Source: DSQK01 sp964550175
GTDB taxonomy: Archaea > Nanobdellota > Nanobdellia > Woesearchaeales > ARS49
Reading direction: 5' to 3'
DNA: 64,000 nucleotides
NCBI GenBank assembly: GCA_964550175.1
Contig: CAZJXP010000001.1
Coordinates: forward strand, 905,453-969,452
Below, piece after piece: positions 33,563 through 42,800 of this stretch; the first letter of the stretch is position 1, and each line of letters begins with the position of its first letter. The notes beneath the pieces were generated by a model. The model had not been told where the DNA came from. It saw only the letters and a list, made by a program, of their open reading frames with translations, and searched no databases. A program made the position numbers and the translations under genes.

Positions 33563-34011
33563 ATGAGCTTTACCTTCTTAATTTTGGGCTCCCCATGAAT
33601 GCCGGGCAGCTTTCGGATAAAATCAGAAAGGAAACGCTTGCTTACAGTCGCCGTTCCCGTTTTCCAATTAAACGTAAGTGGAGGTTCGGGGTCACTAATA
33701 ACAATTGCTTCAGCACTCACTTCATCAGCAGGAACATAAGTCCAAGAACAATCAACATGACGATTTTTATTGAATACGTTGTCGCGAAATTCACGAATGA
33801 GATGTTCGATGTTGGTATGACTCACCGCTCCACGAACAATAATGAGCGCATCAACGGCATCAGCAGGCATCCCGACCCAACCTTGCAAATAATGATGTTT
33901 CATAACGCTGACGTTTTTCCCTTTCTTCAGCATCATGCGAAGAGTTCCTTCATCAATTTGCGGAGTGCCGTCAGCCACCAATGCCTTTAATGCCTTCAAA
34001 CCCAAAATCAT
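33559..34011 (-). CDS. hypothetical protein, first gene of the minus-strand defence-like operon
   Basis: 150 residues. Alpha/beta pattern with AVDALIIVRGAVSHTNIEHL and AEAIVISDPEPPLTFNW. No family recognised. The ATG at 34011 follows a TATA box (TATATAAA, 34034-34041) by 23-30 bases, so transcription is leaderless and diverges from the CARF gene. It heads an eight-gene unit that continues to 29081. Confidence 0.6.
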   Translation of the reverse strand: MILGLKALKALVADGTPQIDEGTLRMMLKKGKNVSVMKHHYLQGWVGMPADAVDALIIVRGAVSHTNIEHLIREFRDNVFNKNRHVDCSWTYVPADEVSAEAIVISDPEPPLTFNWKTGTATVSKRFLSDFIRKLPGIHGEPKIKKVKLI

Positions 34012-34033
34012 GACAAAACGGGTTGTTTATTGG

Positions 34034-34091
34034 TTTATATACTTTTCTATCTTTCAGTAGAATGTTCTCTACAATAGAAGAAGTTTTATAT
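34034..34091. promoter_or_regulatory. divergent promoter pair between the two defence-like operons
   Basis: Minus-strand TATA box at 34034-34041 serves the gene starting at 34011; plus-strand TATA box (TTTATATT) at 34084-34091 serves the CARF gene starting at 34114. Both are 23-30 bases from the start codons. An operator for the CARF-wHTH protein would be expected within these 102 bases; A/T-rich partly symmetrical sequence (CTTTCAGTAGAATGTTCTCT) lies between the boxes. Confidence 0.6.
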
Positions 34092-34113
34092 TGAAGCTGT
34101 TTCTTCATCATAT

Positions 34114-34758
34114 ATGATGGAAACCTTTAATAACGCACCAAATCCAAGTCAAGATATGCCAAAGAAGGTGCTTATAGCAACGCTTTACAGCCCAGAACCC
34201 GTCATTCTGGCAACGACAAGGCTCGGACCGCAAAAACTCATCCTATTGACCGACAAAACGCCTAGTAAGGCACAGGACGACGCCTTTGAACTCATCAACA
34301 AGAGCTTAGGTAAAGTAATCGATGTCAAAGCAGTCAAAACCGAAGTCTACGATATCGTTAAAGTAGCTGAGAAATGCGTTGAAATCATCGACACTCAAGA
34401 CAAAGACGACGAAATCTACGTTAACATTACATCGGGACGCAAAACCAAAGCAATCGGATTATTGTTTGCTGCCTATGCGCGACATGACAAAGTCAAGAAA
34501 ATAGCCTACAACCCCGAAGAAGACCAAAACTCAGTCATCTACCTGCCCCGCCTTAGCTTCAAACTCACAGACAGCCAAAAGAAAATCCTCGACCACCTCG
34601 GAGAAGGAAAATATGACAGCATTAGCGACCTATCCAAGAAAATTGATCTCTCATCCGCTATGCTTTATCGTGCAATAGACGAACTCAAAGACATGGACTT
34701 AGTATCAACAGAAGAAGGACTCACACTCACAGACGCAGGGAAAATCGCAAGGTTATAA
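34114..34758 (+). CDS. CARF-domain winged-helix regulator (Csa3-like)
   Basis: 214 residues. N-terminal Rossmann-like CARF domain: KVLIATLYSPEPVILATTRLG at the start, and NITSGRK at 104-110, the conserved ligand-contact motif (N-x-T-G-G-R-K in Csa3). Then YLPRLSFKLTDSQKKIL leads into a C-terminal winged helix (150-214: SISDLSKKIDLSSAMLYRAI, GLTLTDAGK). Csa3-type regulators bind cyclic oligoadenylates in CRISPR systems. No cas genes are in the window; here the gene is three bases upstream of hsdM and divergent from a nuclease operon. A second ATG at 34117 is an equivalent start. Confidence 0.85.
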   Translation: MMETFNNAPNPSQDMPKKVLIATLYSPEPVILATTRLGPQKLILLTDKTPSKAQDDAFELINKSLGKVIDVKAVKTEVYDIVKVAEKCVEIIDTQDKDDEIYVNITSGRKTKAIGLLFAAYARHDKVKKIAYNPEEDQNSVIYLPRLSFKLTDSQKKILDHLGEGKYDSISDLSKKIDLSSAMLYRAIDELKDMDLVSTEEGLTLTDAGKIARL

Positions 34759-34761
34759 TTC

Positions 34762-36300
34762 ATGTCCGACAAACAAAATAACGGGGGAAATTTAGGGTTT
34801 GAAGAAAAACTCTGGCAAGCAGCAGACAAAATGCGCAGCAACATGGACGCTGCAGAATACAAACACGTCGTTCTCGGACTCATTTTCTTAAAATACATCT
34901 CTGACGCATTCAAAGAACTCCACGAAAAACTCTCAAAGGACAAATCTTCCGATCCAGAAGATGTTGACGAATACAAAGCAAAAAGAATCTTTTGGGTTCC
35001 CAAAAAAGCACGATGGGACTTCATCCAGTCACACGCGAAAGATTCCGAAATCGGCAAATTCATCGATGACGGAATGGACGCCATCGAAAAAGACAACACC
35101 TCACTCAGAGGCGTATTGCCTAAGAACTATTCTCGCCCATCATTAGACAAACAACGACTTGGCGAACTCATCGACCTCGTAGGCACAATCGGTCTCGGAG
35201 ACAAAGAAAGCCGCAGCAAAGACATCCTCGGACGCGTCTACGAATACTTCCTCGGACAATTCGCCGACGCAGAAGGAAAGAAAGGAGGACAATTTTACAC
35301 TCCCCGAAGTATCGTCAAACTCCTTGTTGAAATGCTTGAACCATACAAAGGAAGAATCTTCGACCCCTGCTGCGGCAGCGGAGGAATGTTCGTCCAATCA
35401 GAAAAATTCGTTGAAAGCCACGGCGGAAAAATAGGCGACATCTCCATCCACGGTCAAGAAAGCAACCAAACAACTTGGCGCCTCGCAAAAATGAACCTCG
35501 CAATCCGAGGCATCGACGCAAACATCCAATGGAATAACGAAGGAAGCTTTCTCAACGATGCACACAAAGACCTCAAAGCAGACTTCATTATCGCAAACCC
35601 ACCATTCAACGACTCCGACTGGAAAGGTGAATTATTGCAAGAAGACGTTCGGTGGAAATTCGGCGTCCCATCAAAAAGTAACGCTAACTTTGCATGGGTA
35701 CAACACTTCATCCACCATCTCGCACCAACAGGAACTGCGGGATTTGTTCTCGCAAACGGCTCCATGTCATCCAAAAGCTCCAACGAAGGAGAAATCCGCA
35801 AAGCAATCATCGAAGCAGACATGGTCGACTGCATAGTTGCATTACCTGGACAGCTTTTCTATAATACTATGATTTCGGCATGTCTTTGGTTTGTTACTCG
35901 TGATAAGAAAGATCATAAGTTCAAAGATCGCCGAGGACAAGTCCTATTCATTGACGCTCGTAAAATGGGAGTCATGATTGACCGCCGACATAAAGAATTA
36001 ACTAAAGAAGACATCCAAAAAATCTCCGACACCTACCACGCATGGCGCGGAGAAAACAAACTCAAATACCAAGACGTTCAAGGATTCTGCAAATCAGCCT
36101 CTATCGATGAAATACGCAAACACGGGCACATCCTAGCACCAGGACGCTACGTCGGAGCAGCAGAAGAGGAAGAAGACACTGAACTATTCGCAGACAAAAT
36201 GAAAAGACTCACTTCTGAACTTTCAAAGCAAATAGAAGAAGGCAAAAAACTCGATGCAGAAATCAAGAAAAACCTTGCAAGCATAGGCTTTAAGGTGTAA
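34762..36300 (+). CDS. hsdM: type I restriction-modification methyltransferase subunit HsdM
   Basis: 512 residues. N-terminal helical HsdM_N domain, then the N6-adenine methyltransferase core: DPCCGSGGMF at 201-210 (SAM binding) and NPPF at 279-282 (catalytic). The C-terminal helix (RLTSELSKQIEEGKKLDAEIK) contacts HsdS. Works with two hsdM copies and one HsdS to methylate the recognition site. Confidence 0.95.
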   Translation: MSDKQNNGGNLGFEEKLWQAADKMRSNMDAAEYKHVVLGLIFLKYISDAFKELHEKLSKDKSSDPEDVDEYKAKRIFWVPKKARWDFIQSHAKDSEIGKFIDDGMDAIEKDNTSLRGVLPKNYSRPSLDKQRLGELIDLVGTIGLGDKESRSKDILGRVYEYFLGQFADAEGKKGGQFYTPRSIVKLLVEMLEPYKGRIFDPCCGSGGMFVQSEKFVESHGGKIGDISIHGQESNQTTWRLAKMNLAIRGIDANIQWNNEGSFLNDAHKDLKADFIIANPPFNDSDWKGELLQEDVRWKFGVPSKSNANFAWVQHFIHHLAPTGTAGFVLANGSMSSKSSNEGEIRKAIIEADMVDCIVALPGQLFYNTMISACLWFVTRDKKDHKFKDRRGQVLFIDARKMGVMIDRRHKELTKEDIQKISDTYHAWRGENKLKYQDVQGFCKSASIDEIRKHGHILAPGRYVGAAEEEEDTELFADKMKRLTSELSKQIEEGKKLDAEIKKNLASIGFKV

Positions 36301-36301
36301 A

Positions 36302-36829
36302 ATGGGTTTTCAAGATAATCCTGCAGGCGCAATTGCGGGCATTTTTATTCTATTTGTAGTGGTTATTCTTTTTGTACCTTTTTTTATCTCATTAGGTAAT
36401 TTTAATCATGAAAGTCAATGCGCACCTGAGATTGGGCAGATTGGTGACTTAAACAACAGAATAGGGGCGCTTAATGCAGAAAAAGAAGGTCTCTCTAGTC
36501 AACTGGAATCCTGCAAGAAGGCATATTCTGATTTAGTCGCATATAATATCACAAAACAAGATTTTACTGAGATAAAAGACACACTTGGTCAAACGAACGT
36601 CTACGTCAATAATATCTATTCAAAAATTGACAACATTGACACCAAACTCAACACTTTTAATCGTGTCACCATCAATGCATATAATATTTCATTTGCACTC
36701 AATATTGTCTTAAGTATCGAATTCTTAAGCTTCGCATTCCTCAAAAACGAATTCCTTCAATGGATCTGGAGCATTACATTCGGCAAAAACAAGAAAAAGA
36801 AACCAGAAACACCACCAGGACACTCATGA
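36302..36829 (+). CDS. membrane coiled-coil protein inside the hsd operon
   Basis: 175 residues with a transmembrane helix at about 10-32 (AIAGIFILFVVVILFVPFF), a coiled coil at about 50-120, and a second hydrophobic helix near 130-150 (ISFALNIVLSIEFLSFAFL), ending in a basic tail. Its stop overlaps the hsdS start (ATGA). Not a standard restriction subunit and not recognised. It might tether the complex to the membrane or sense DNA entry; this is inference. Confidence 0.65.
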   Translation: MGFQDNPAGAIAGIFILFVVVILFVPFFISLGNFNHESQCAPEIGQIGDLNNRIGALNAEKEGLSSQLESCKKAYSDLVAYNITKQDFTEIKDTLGQTNVYVNNIYSKIDNIDTKLNTFNRVTINAYNISFALNIVLSIEFLSFAFLKNEFLQWIWSITFGKNKKKKPETPPGHS

Positions 36830-38100
36830 AACAGAAATTCAAAGAAACAGAAATAGGCACGATTCCTAACGATTGGAAAGCAACAGAATTAGGAAAGCAC
36901 GTTATTAAAATTGGTAGCGGTATAACTCCCCGCGGGGGCAAGTCAGTTTATCTTTCAAATGGCGTAGTTTTAATTAGAAGTCAAAATGTGTACAACTCGG
37001 GATTTTCAGAAGATGGAATTGTGCACATAACTGATGAAACTGCAAAAATGATGAATAATGTTGAAGTGCAGGAAACGGATGTTTTGTTAAATATTACTGG
37101 TGATTCAGTGGCGAGATGTTGCACCGCGCCTAAGCAGATACTTCCTGCTCGCGTAAATCAACATGTTTTGATTATCAGAACGTCTCCTGAACTAGATTAT
37201 CTTTTTTTGCGTTATTATCTTATTAATCAACCTACGCAAAATATGTTACTGAGTTTAGCAGATTCTGGCGGAACGCGACAAGCTCTTACAAAAGAGATGG
37301 TTGAATCACTCCCTATTCCTTTTCCTTCTATTCGCGAACAGAAAGCAATAGCAAAGATTCTTTACGATATCGACACTAAAATTAAACTCAATCAGCAAAT
37401 GAATCAAAATTTAGAAGCGATTGGCCATGCACGTTTCAGACACTGGTTCATTGACTTCGAGTTCCCTAATGAAAAGGGCATGCCATACAAAACATCAGGA
37501 GGAGAATTTATCAGTTCGGAGTTGGGGGCAATTCCGAAGGACTGGAAAGTGAAAGATGTTTATTCTTTTGCAGATATCATAAATGGAGCACCGTTTACAT
37601 CAGGCCAGTTCAATCAATCCGGAGTAGGTTTGCCACTCATCAGGATTCGAGATCTTAAGACTTCAACCCCTCAATTTTATACAAATGAAAGACACCCAAA
37701 GGCAACCGTCATTGAGCCTGGAGACATTATTGTAGGAATGGATGCTGAATTTCGACCTACTATTTGGACAGGTGAACAAGCTTATCTTAATCAGAGATTG
37801 TTTCTTGCAAAGCCTAAGAAAACAACAGCACATTTTTATGTTTATGAATCATTGAAACCGCGTCTAATGTTCTTTGAGAATAGTAAAGTTGGGACAACTG
37901 TGATTCATTTGAGCAAGACAGACATTGATAGTTTCAGATTTTCCTCTCCTCCAGATAATATTGAATCGCAATTCAAGCAGTTCATTGATCCGCTTTATAA
38001 TAAAATGATACTGAATGCACAACAATGCACTGAATTATCAAAACTTCGGGATGGTCTTCTACCTAAATTAATGTCGGGGAAGATTCGGGTGCCTGTATGA
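36826..38100 (+). CDS. hsdS: type I restriction-modification specificity subunit HsdS
   Basis: 424 residues from ATG 36826 (overlaps the preceding TGA; the longer frame from 36760 is a shadow). Two target-recognition domains, each opened by the typical ETEIGTIPNDWKATELGKH and SELGAIPKDWKVKDV segments and closed by a conserved helix (LPSIREQKAIAKILYDID and the C-terminal LRDGLLPKLMSGKIRV). The two recognition halves differ, so a bipartite asymmetric site is expected. Confidence 0.93.
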   Translation: MKQKFKETEIGTIPNDWKATELGKHVIKIGSGITPRGGKSVYLSNGVVLIRSQNVYNSGFSEDGIVHITDETAKMMNNVEVQETDVLLNITGDSVARCCTAPKQILPARVNQHVLIIRTSPELDYLFLRYYLINQPTQNMLLSLADSGGTRQALTKEMVESLPIPFPSIREQKAIAKILYDIDTKIKLNQQMNQNLEAIGHARFRHWFIDFEFPNEKGMPYKTSGGEFISSELGAIPKDWKVKDVYSFADIINGAPFTSGQFNQSGVGLPLIRIRDLKTSTPQFYTNERHPKATVIEPGDIIVGMDAEFRPTIWTGEQAYLNQRLFLAKPKKTTAHFYVYESLKPRLMFFENSKVGTTVIHLSKTDIDSFRFSSPPDNIESQFKQFIDPLYNKMILNAQQCTELSKLRDGLLPKLMSGKIRVPV

Positions 38101-39398
38101 TTTTTTCTGGTCGTGCTTTGCGTTCGAACGCGGAGTTTAATTATCCTAGGATGTCTGTTGATAATGCGCGTTTAGGAATTAAGGAGTTTCCGCTGCTTGA
38201 AAAAGCAGTCAATGGTTTTAAGAATGTGGATGATTCTAATTACAATCAGAACCAGCTGATCACTCTTGCAAAAGACGCACATCATAGTCCTTTTTTACGA
38301 GCTCCCGATATTTTTGCAAAAGCAAAACTTGCTAAGTATGAATACTTGTTAAAACATTTTCTTGAACCTTTGAAAGGTGAGGCAAAGAAAAAGATTTTAG
38401 CACGCTTGGCGGAATTTGGAGAAAACCATCATAAACTCATGCTTGAGCTTGATTTTCTTCTTGAATTACTTGAAAAAAATACACTAAAATCTATTTCCTA
38501 TGAAGATCCAAAGAAAGGCACTCATGACTTCAATCTTGACGTTGATGGTACTGAACTAAATATGGAGTTTACGAGTTTAGGCATGGGGTACATTCAGAAA
38601 CTTGTCGACTCAGCATTTGATAAAGCAGCAGCCGAAATTGTTAAGCATGTTCCTGAAAAGTTGCAGCTAAAACTGTATGTTGATACATTGCCTCTCTTGA
38701 AAGAAGAAAATAATGAGGTTGAAAAAATAAAGAATGCCGTGGTCAATAACTTTTTGCAAATAATGCCAATAATTTTTGTCAAGAAAAATGATGTCTGCCT
38801 AATTCAGAAAAATATCGGTCCTCCCGAAAAATCACTGTATGATATACAACAAAATTATCATTATTTAAAGGATTTTGGCGAACGCCTCACGAAGTTATTA
38901 GAAACGGCAGAAGGCATTGCGTATCTCCGCGGAACAAAAAATGAAGTATTTGCGGACAATCCTATCACGGCATTTTCTTTTGGTGATGCCCGAGCAGGCA
39001 CCATAGAGATTGATTCAGAAATGAATTCTTGGTCTGGTGCAGAAAGTAAGCGAAAATTATCTGTGTTGGGACAATTAGAGCGCAGAATTACGTGTAAAAT
39101 TGTGGAAGAACAATTAAAAGGCAAGAAAAATCCTTTGCTCGTGATTAACTTTCAAGATTTTGGATATCATGATTACGCAGATAAAACAGATATTTTTGGT
39201 CAAAAGAATTACGAAGAAATCAAAATTAAAATGCATGAAGTATTTGCCAAAACTGAAGAAAAAGAAATATTAGGAATCCTTTTTATTGACGGGACAATTT
39301 CTAAATCAATATTCATGCCGAATCCTGCAATACCTACTCCCGCTGATGTTTTAACGGCAATCCATAAACTAACTGGTTCTTCTTCGGTGATTGAATGA
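38097..39398 (+). CDS. unknown protein in the hsd operon, possible nuclease fold
   Basis: 433 residues, no membrane segment. First 130 residues helical (AKAKLAKYEYLLKHFLEPLK). At 144-160 the pattern DFNLDVDGTELNMEFTS looks like the beta hairpin of restriction-endonuclease-like folds (acidic residue, second strand with E157) but with Thr/Ser where Lys is usual, so a nuclease call is weak. Later strands (NPLLVINFQDFG, KEILGILFIDG) are compatible with an alpha/beta core. Starts on the hsdS stop (ATGA) and overlaps the next small gene. Not a known type I subunit. Confidence 0.6.
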   Translation: MIFSGRALRSNAEFNYPRMSVDNARLGIKEFPLLEKAVNGFKNVDDSNYNQNQLITLAKDAHHSPFLRAPDIFAKAKLAKYEYLLKHFLEPLKGEAKKKILARLAEFGENHHKLMLELDFLLELLEKNTLKSISYEDPKKGTHDFNLDVDGTELNMEFTSLGMGYIQKLVDSAFDKAAAEIVKHVPEKLQLKLYVDTLPLLKEENNEVEKIKNAVVNNFLQIMPIIFVKKNDVCLIQKNIGPPEKSLYDIQQNYHYLKDFGERLTKLLETAEGIAYLRGTKNEVFADNPITAFSFGDARAGTIEIDSEMNSWSGAESKRKLSVLGQLERRITCKIVEEQLKGKKNPLLVINFQDFGYHDYADKTDIFGQKNYEEIKIKMHEVFAKTEEKEILGILFIDGTISKSIFMPNPAIPTPADVLTAIHKLTGSSSVIE

Positions 39399-39565
39399 AC
39401 CAACAGGATAAACACGCATTGATGGCTGTTGGTGGCTTGGCGTTGTTATATTGGCTTCTTAGTCCTAAGCATGGCAAGTGTCCGCGCTGTAATTATCCTG
39501 TTACGAGTAAGGATCAGTTATGTCCTAATTGTAAACAGCAACTGAACTGGAAGGAGTTCAAATGA
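39395..39565 (+). CDS. 56-residue membrane peptide with zinc ribbon
   Basis: MNQQDKHALMAVGG opens a single hydrophobic helix (LALLYWLLSP), followed by a zinc ribbon CPRCNYP and CPNC and the end NWKEFK. It overlaps both neighbours by four bases (ATGA), which strongly supports that it is a translated gene although short. Function unknown. Confidence 0.7.
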   Translation: MNQQDKHALMAVGGLALLYWLLSPKHGKCPRCNYPVTSKDQLCPNCKQQLNWKEFK

Positions 39566-39834
39566 GCCGAGTTCCTAAGAAATCAAGTTGGTGGGAGGAG
39601 TTCTGTTCTTGGGCATATGTAATTATTCGTGGCGTACTTTGGGGTTTGCTCTTTTTTGGCTCCTTGCACTTAATAGCGTACTATTATCGCATGTTGAGCA
39701 ATAATGGCTTTTTTGCTGTTGAAAGTATGGAAATAGCCAAATATGTGGTTATTGGTGCATTTTTATTCTTAGTCGTCTACAAAGATATCATTGAGAAGCT
39801 TTTTAAGATCAAAGAGTGGAATAAGCGCAAATGA
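39562..39834 (+). CDS. small membrane protein upstream of hsdR
   Basis: 90 residues with two transmembrane helices (about 15-38 and 55-80) and basic ends. Overlaps the 56-residue zinc-ribbon gene and hsdR by four bases each. The third membrane protein in this restriction operon. Unrecognised. Confidence 0.65.
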   Translation: MSRVPKKSSWWEEFCSWAYVIIRGVLWGLLFFGSLHLIAYYYRMLSNNGFFAVESMEIAKYVVIGAFLFLVVYKDIIEKLFKIKEWNKRK

Positions 39835-42800
39835 AGAACCTTATTACTGAAGCAGATGTAGAAGAGAACGTTCTGCATATTTTGAAGGGTTTAGGTTATG
39901 AAATCATCCGTGGTGATAGTGAGGAATACTTGCCGGGCGGAAGTAAGGCGTTACGTTCGAGTTTTAAGGAAGTTATTGTTATTGAAAAGTTGCGTTCAGC
40001 TCTCAAAAAGATTAATCCGACCATTTCTGAAGATGTTCGTGAGCAAGCAATTAAGATAGTTCTTAGAACTGAAAGTCAGAAGCTGATTGTTGATAATGAG
40101 CATTTCCACAAACTGCTTGTTAACGGTGTTAGCGTTCCGATCAAGAAAGGCGGAGAAGAAAGATATGTTACGGTCAAACTCTTTGATTTTGAAAATGTAA
40201 AGAACAATGATTTCACGGCAATAAACCAGTTCACGATTGTTGAAAACAATGTTGAACGAAGACCTGACGTCATCATTTTCATTAACGGACTGCCGTTAGT
40301 TCTTTTCGAACTGAAGAATTTGGCTGACGAAAAAGCAGACATTCGTATGGCTTTTGACCAGTGCGAAACGTACAAAGCACAACTTACAGCACTCTTCAGA
40401 TTTAACGAAATTCTTATTATTAGCGACGGCATCGAAGCGAGAGTCGGCACTATCAGCTCACCGTGGGAACGCTTCATGCAATGGAAAACCATTGACGGCG
40501 ACACGCAAGAAAAGGGAAAAACAGAAATAGAAATCTTGCTGAAAGGTATGTGCGCTAAAGAACGATTATTGGATATCATTCAAAATTTCATCACGTTTGA
40601 GAAAGATGAAGAAACCATAAAGAAAATTGCCGCATACCATCAATACTGGGCAGTCAACAAAGCCATCGAATCAACTGAAAATGCAAGAACGGGCAACAAG
40701 AAAGCAGGTGTCGTTTGGCACACGCAAGGTTCAGGAAAATCGCTCACGATGGTTTTCTATTCGGGAAAGTTAGTTAGCAATTTTAACAACCCGACAATCA
40801 TCATTCTCACGGACAGAAACGATCTTGACGATCAACTTTGCGGAACATTTGCAAAATGTAGTGACCTTCTTCGCCAATCTCCAAAGCAAGCAACAGACCG
40901 AAAAGAACTGCAAAAACTACTCAAAGTATCAGCTGGCGGAATCGTTTTCACAACTATCCAGAAATTCTTCCCTGATGACGAAAAAGAAAAATATCCTGTT
41001 CTTTCAGAACGAGATAACATTATCGTTATTGCAGATGAAGCACACCGAAGCCAATACGGATTTTCGGCAAAAATACTTGACAAAAAAGACAAGACACTCA
41101 TCACGTACGGTTATGCAAAATACCTTAGAGATGCACTCCCCAACGCATCATTCATTGGATTTACAGGCACACCAATCGAAAAATCTGACAAGTCAACTTT
41201 AGCAGTCTTCGGAAATTATGTTGATAAGTATGATATTCAACGTGCAGTCGAGGATGGTGCAACTGTAAGAATCTTTTACGAAAGTAGACTGGCAAAACTC
41301 GAACTTAAGCCCGAAGAACGTCCTAAAATCGATAATGATTTTGAAGAAGTGACGGAAGGGGAAGAAGTTACTGGTAAAGAAAAGCTCAAAAGCAAATGGG
41401 CACAGTTGGCAAAAGTTGCAGGGTCGCCAAAAAGAATCGCGCTCATCGCAAAAGACATTGTTCAGCACTTTGAAGAACGAACGGCAGTTCTTGAAGGAAA
41501 AGGACTTATCGTTTGCATGAGTAGAAAAATCTGTTTCGATCTTTACAATGAAATCATCAAAGTAAGACCAAATTGGCATAATGAAGATGATAATAAGGGG
41601 TTCATCAAAATAGTCATGACTGGTTCAGCATCCGATCCTAAAGAATGGCAACCTCATATTCGCAACAAGAAAAGACGCAAAGTCATCGGTAACAACTTAA
41701 AAAATGCCAAGCATGAACTCAAATTGATGATTGTCCGTGATATGTTCTTAACAGGATTCGACGCGCCTTCACTTCACACGATGTATCTCGATAAAGCAAT
41801 CACAGGACACACGTTAATGCAAGCCATAGCACGCGTAAACAGGGTCTACGAAGGAAAACAAGGTGGACTGGTCGTTGACTATATGGGTGTAGGTTCTGAG
41901 CTCAAAAAGGCTCTAATGAACTATACTGCGAGCGGAGGCAAGAGCCAACCGATATTCGATCAATCACAAGCAGTTAAACTCATGTGGGAGAAGTATGAAG
42001 TCGTCAAAGATATGTTCCATGGTTTCAACTACAAAGACTTCTTTCAACTAAGACCTGAAGAAAGAATTTCCTTTGTTCCTGCCGCAATGGAACACATCTT
42101 GAAAGAAAAAGGCAAAAAAGAACGTTTTGCCAAAGAAACTCTTGCATTACTCAAGGCATTCTCCTTAGCAGTACCGAGTGCTAAAGCAATGCAGATAAAA
42201 GAAGAAGTTGGCTTCTTCCAAGCAATTAAATCCGCCATATTCAAGACGACTGAAACAAAAAGAGATCTCGAAGACAAATTTGATTCCGCCATTAAACAAA
42301 TACTGTCAAAAGCAGTCATTTCTGATAGAATCATTGACATCTTTGAAGCAGCAGGCATTCAAAAACCAGAATTATCCATTCTATCCGAAGGATTCTTGGC
42401 AGAAGTTAAAGAAATGCCTCAAAAGAATCTCGCATTTGAAGCACTCAAAAAGCTTCTCAATGATGAAATCCGAATCCTCTCGAAAAGAAACACCGTTCAA
42501 GCAAACTCATTCATGGACTTGTTAGACAAAACGATCAAGAAATACACAAACAGAAGCATTGAAGCTGCACAAATCATCGAAGAACTTATTGACTTAGCAA
42601 GAAAAGTCCGCGATGAAAAAGACCGTGGAAAAGAACTAAATATGACGATTGACGAAATTGCATTTTATGATGCATTAGAAGTCAATGACAGTGCCGTTAA
42701 AATTCTTGGTGATAAATCACTAAGAGAGATCGCATTAAAACTTACCGCAGTTATCAGAAATAGCGTTACAGTTGATTGGACTCAAAGAGAGAGTGTCCAA

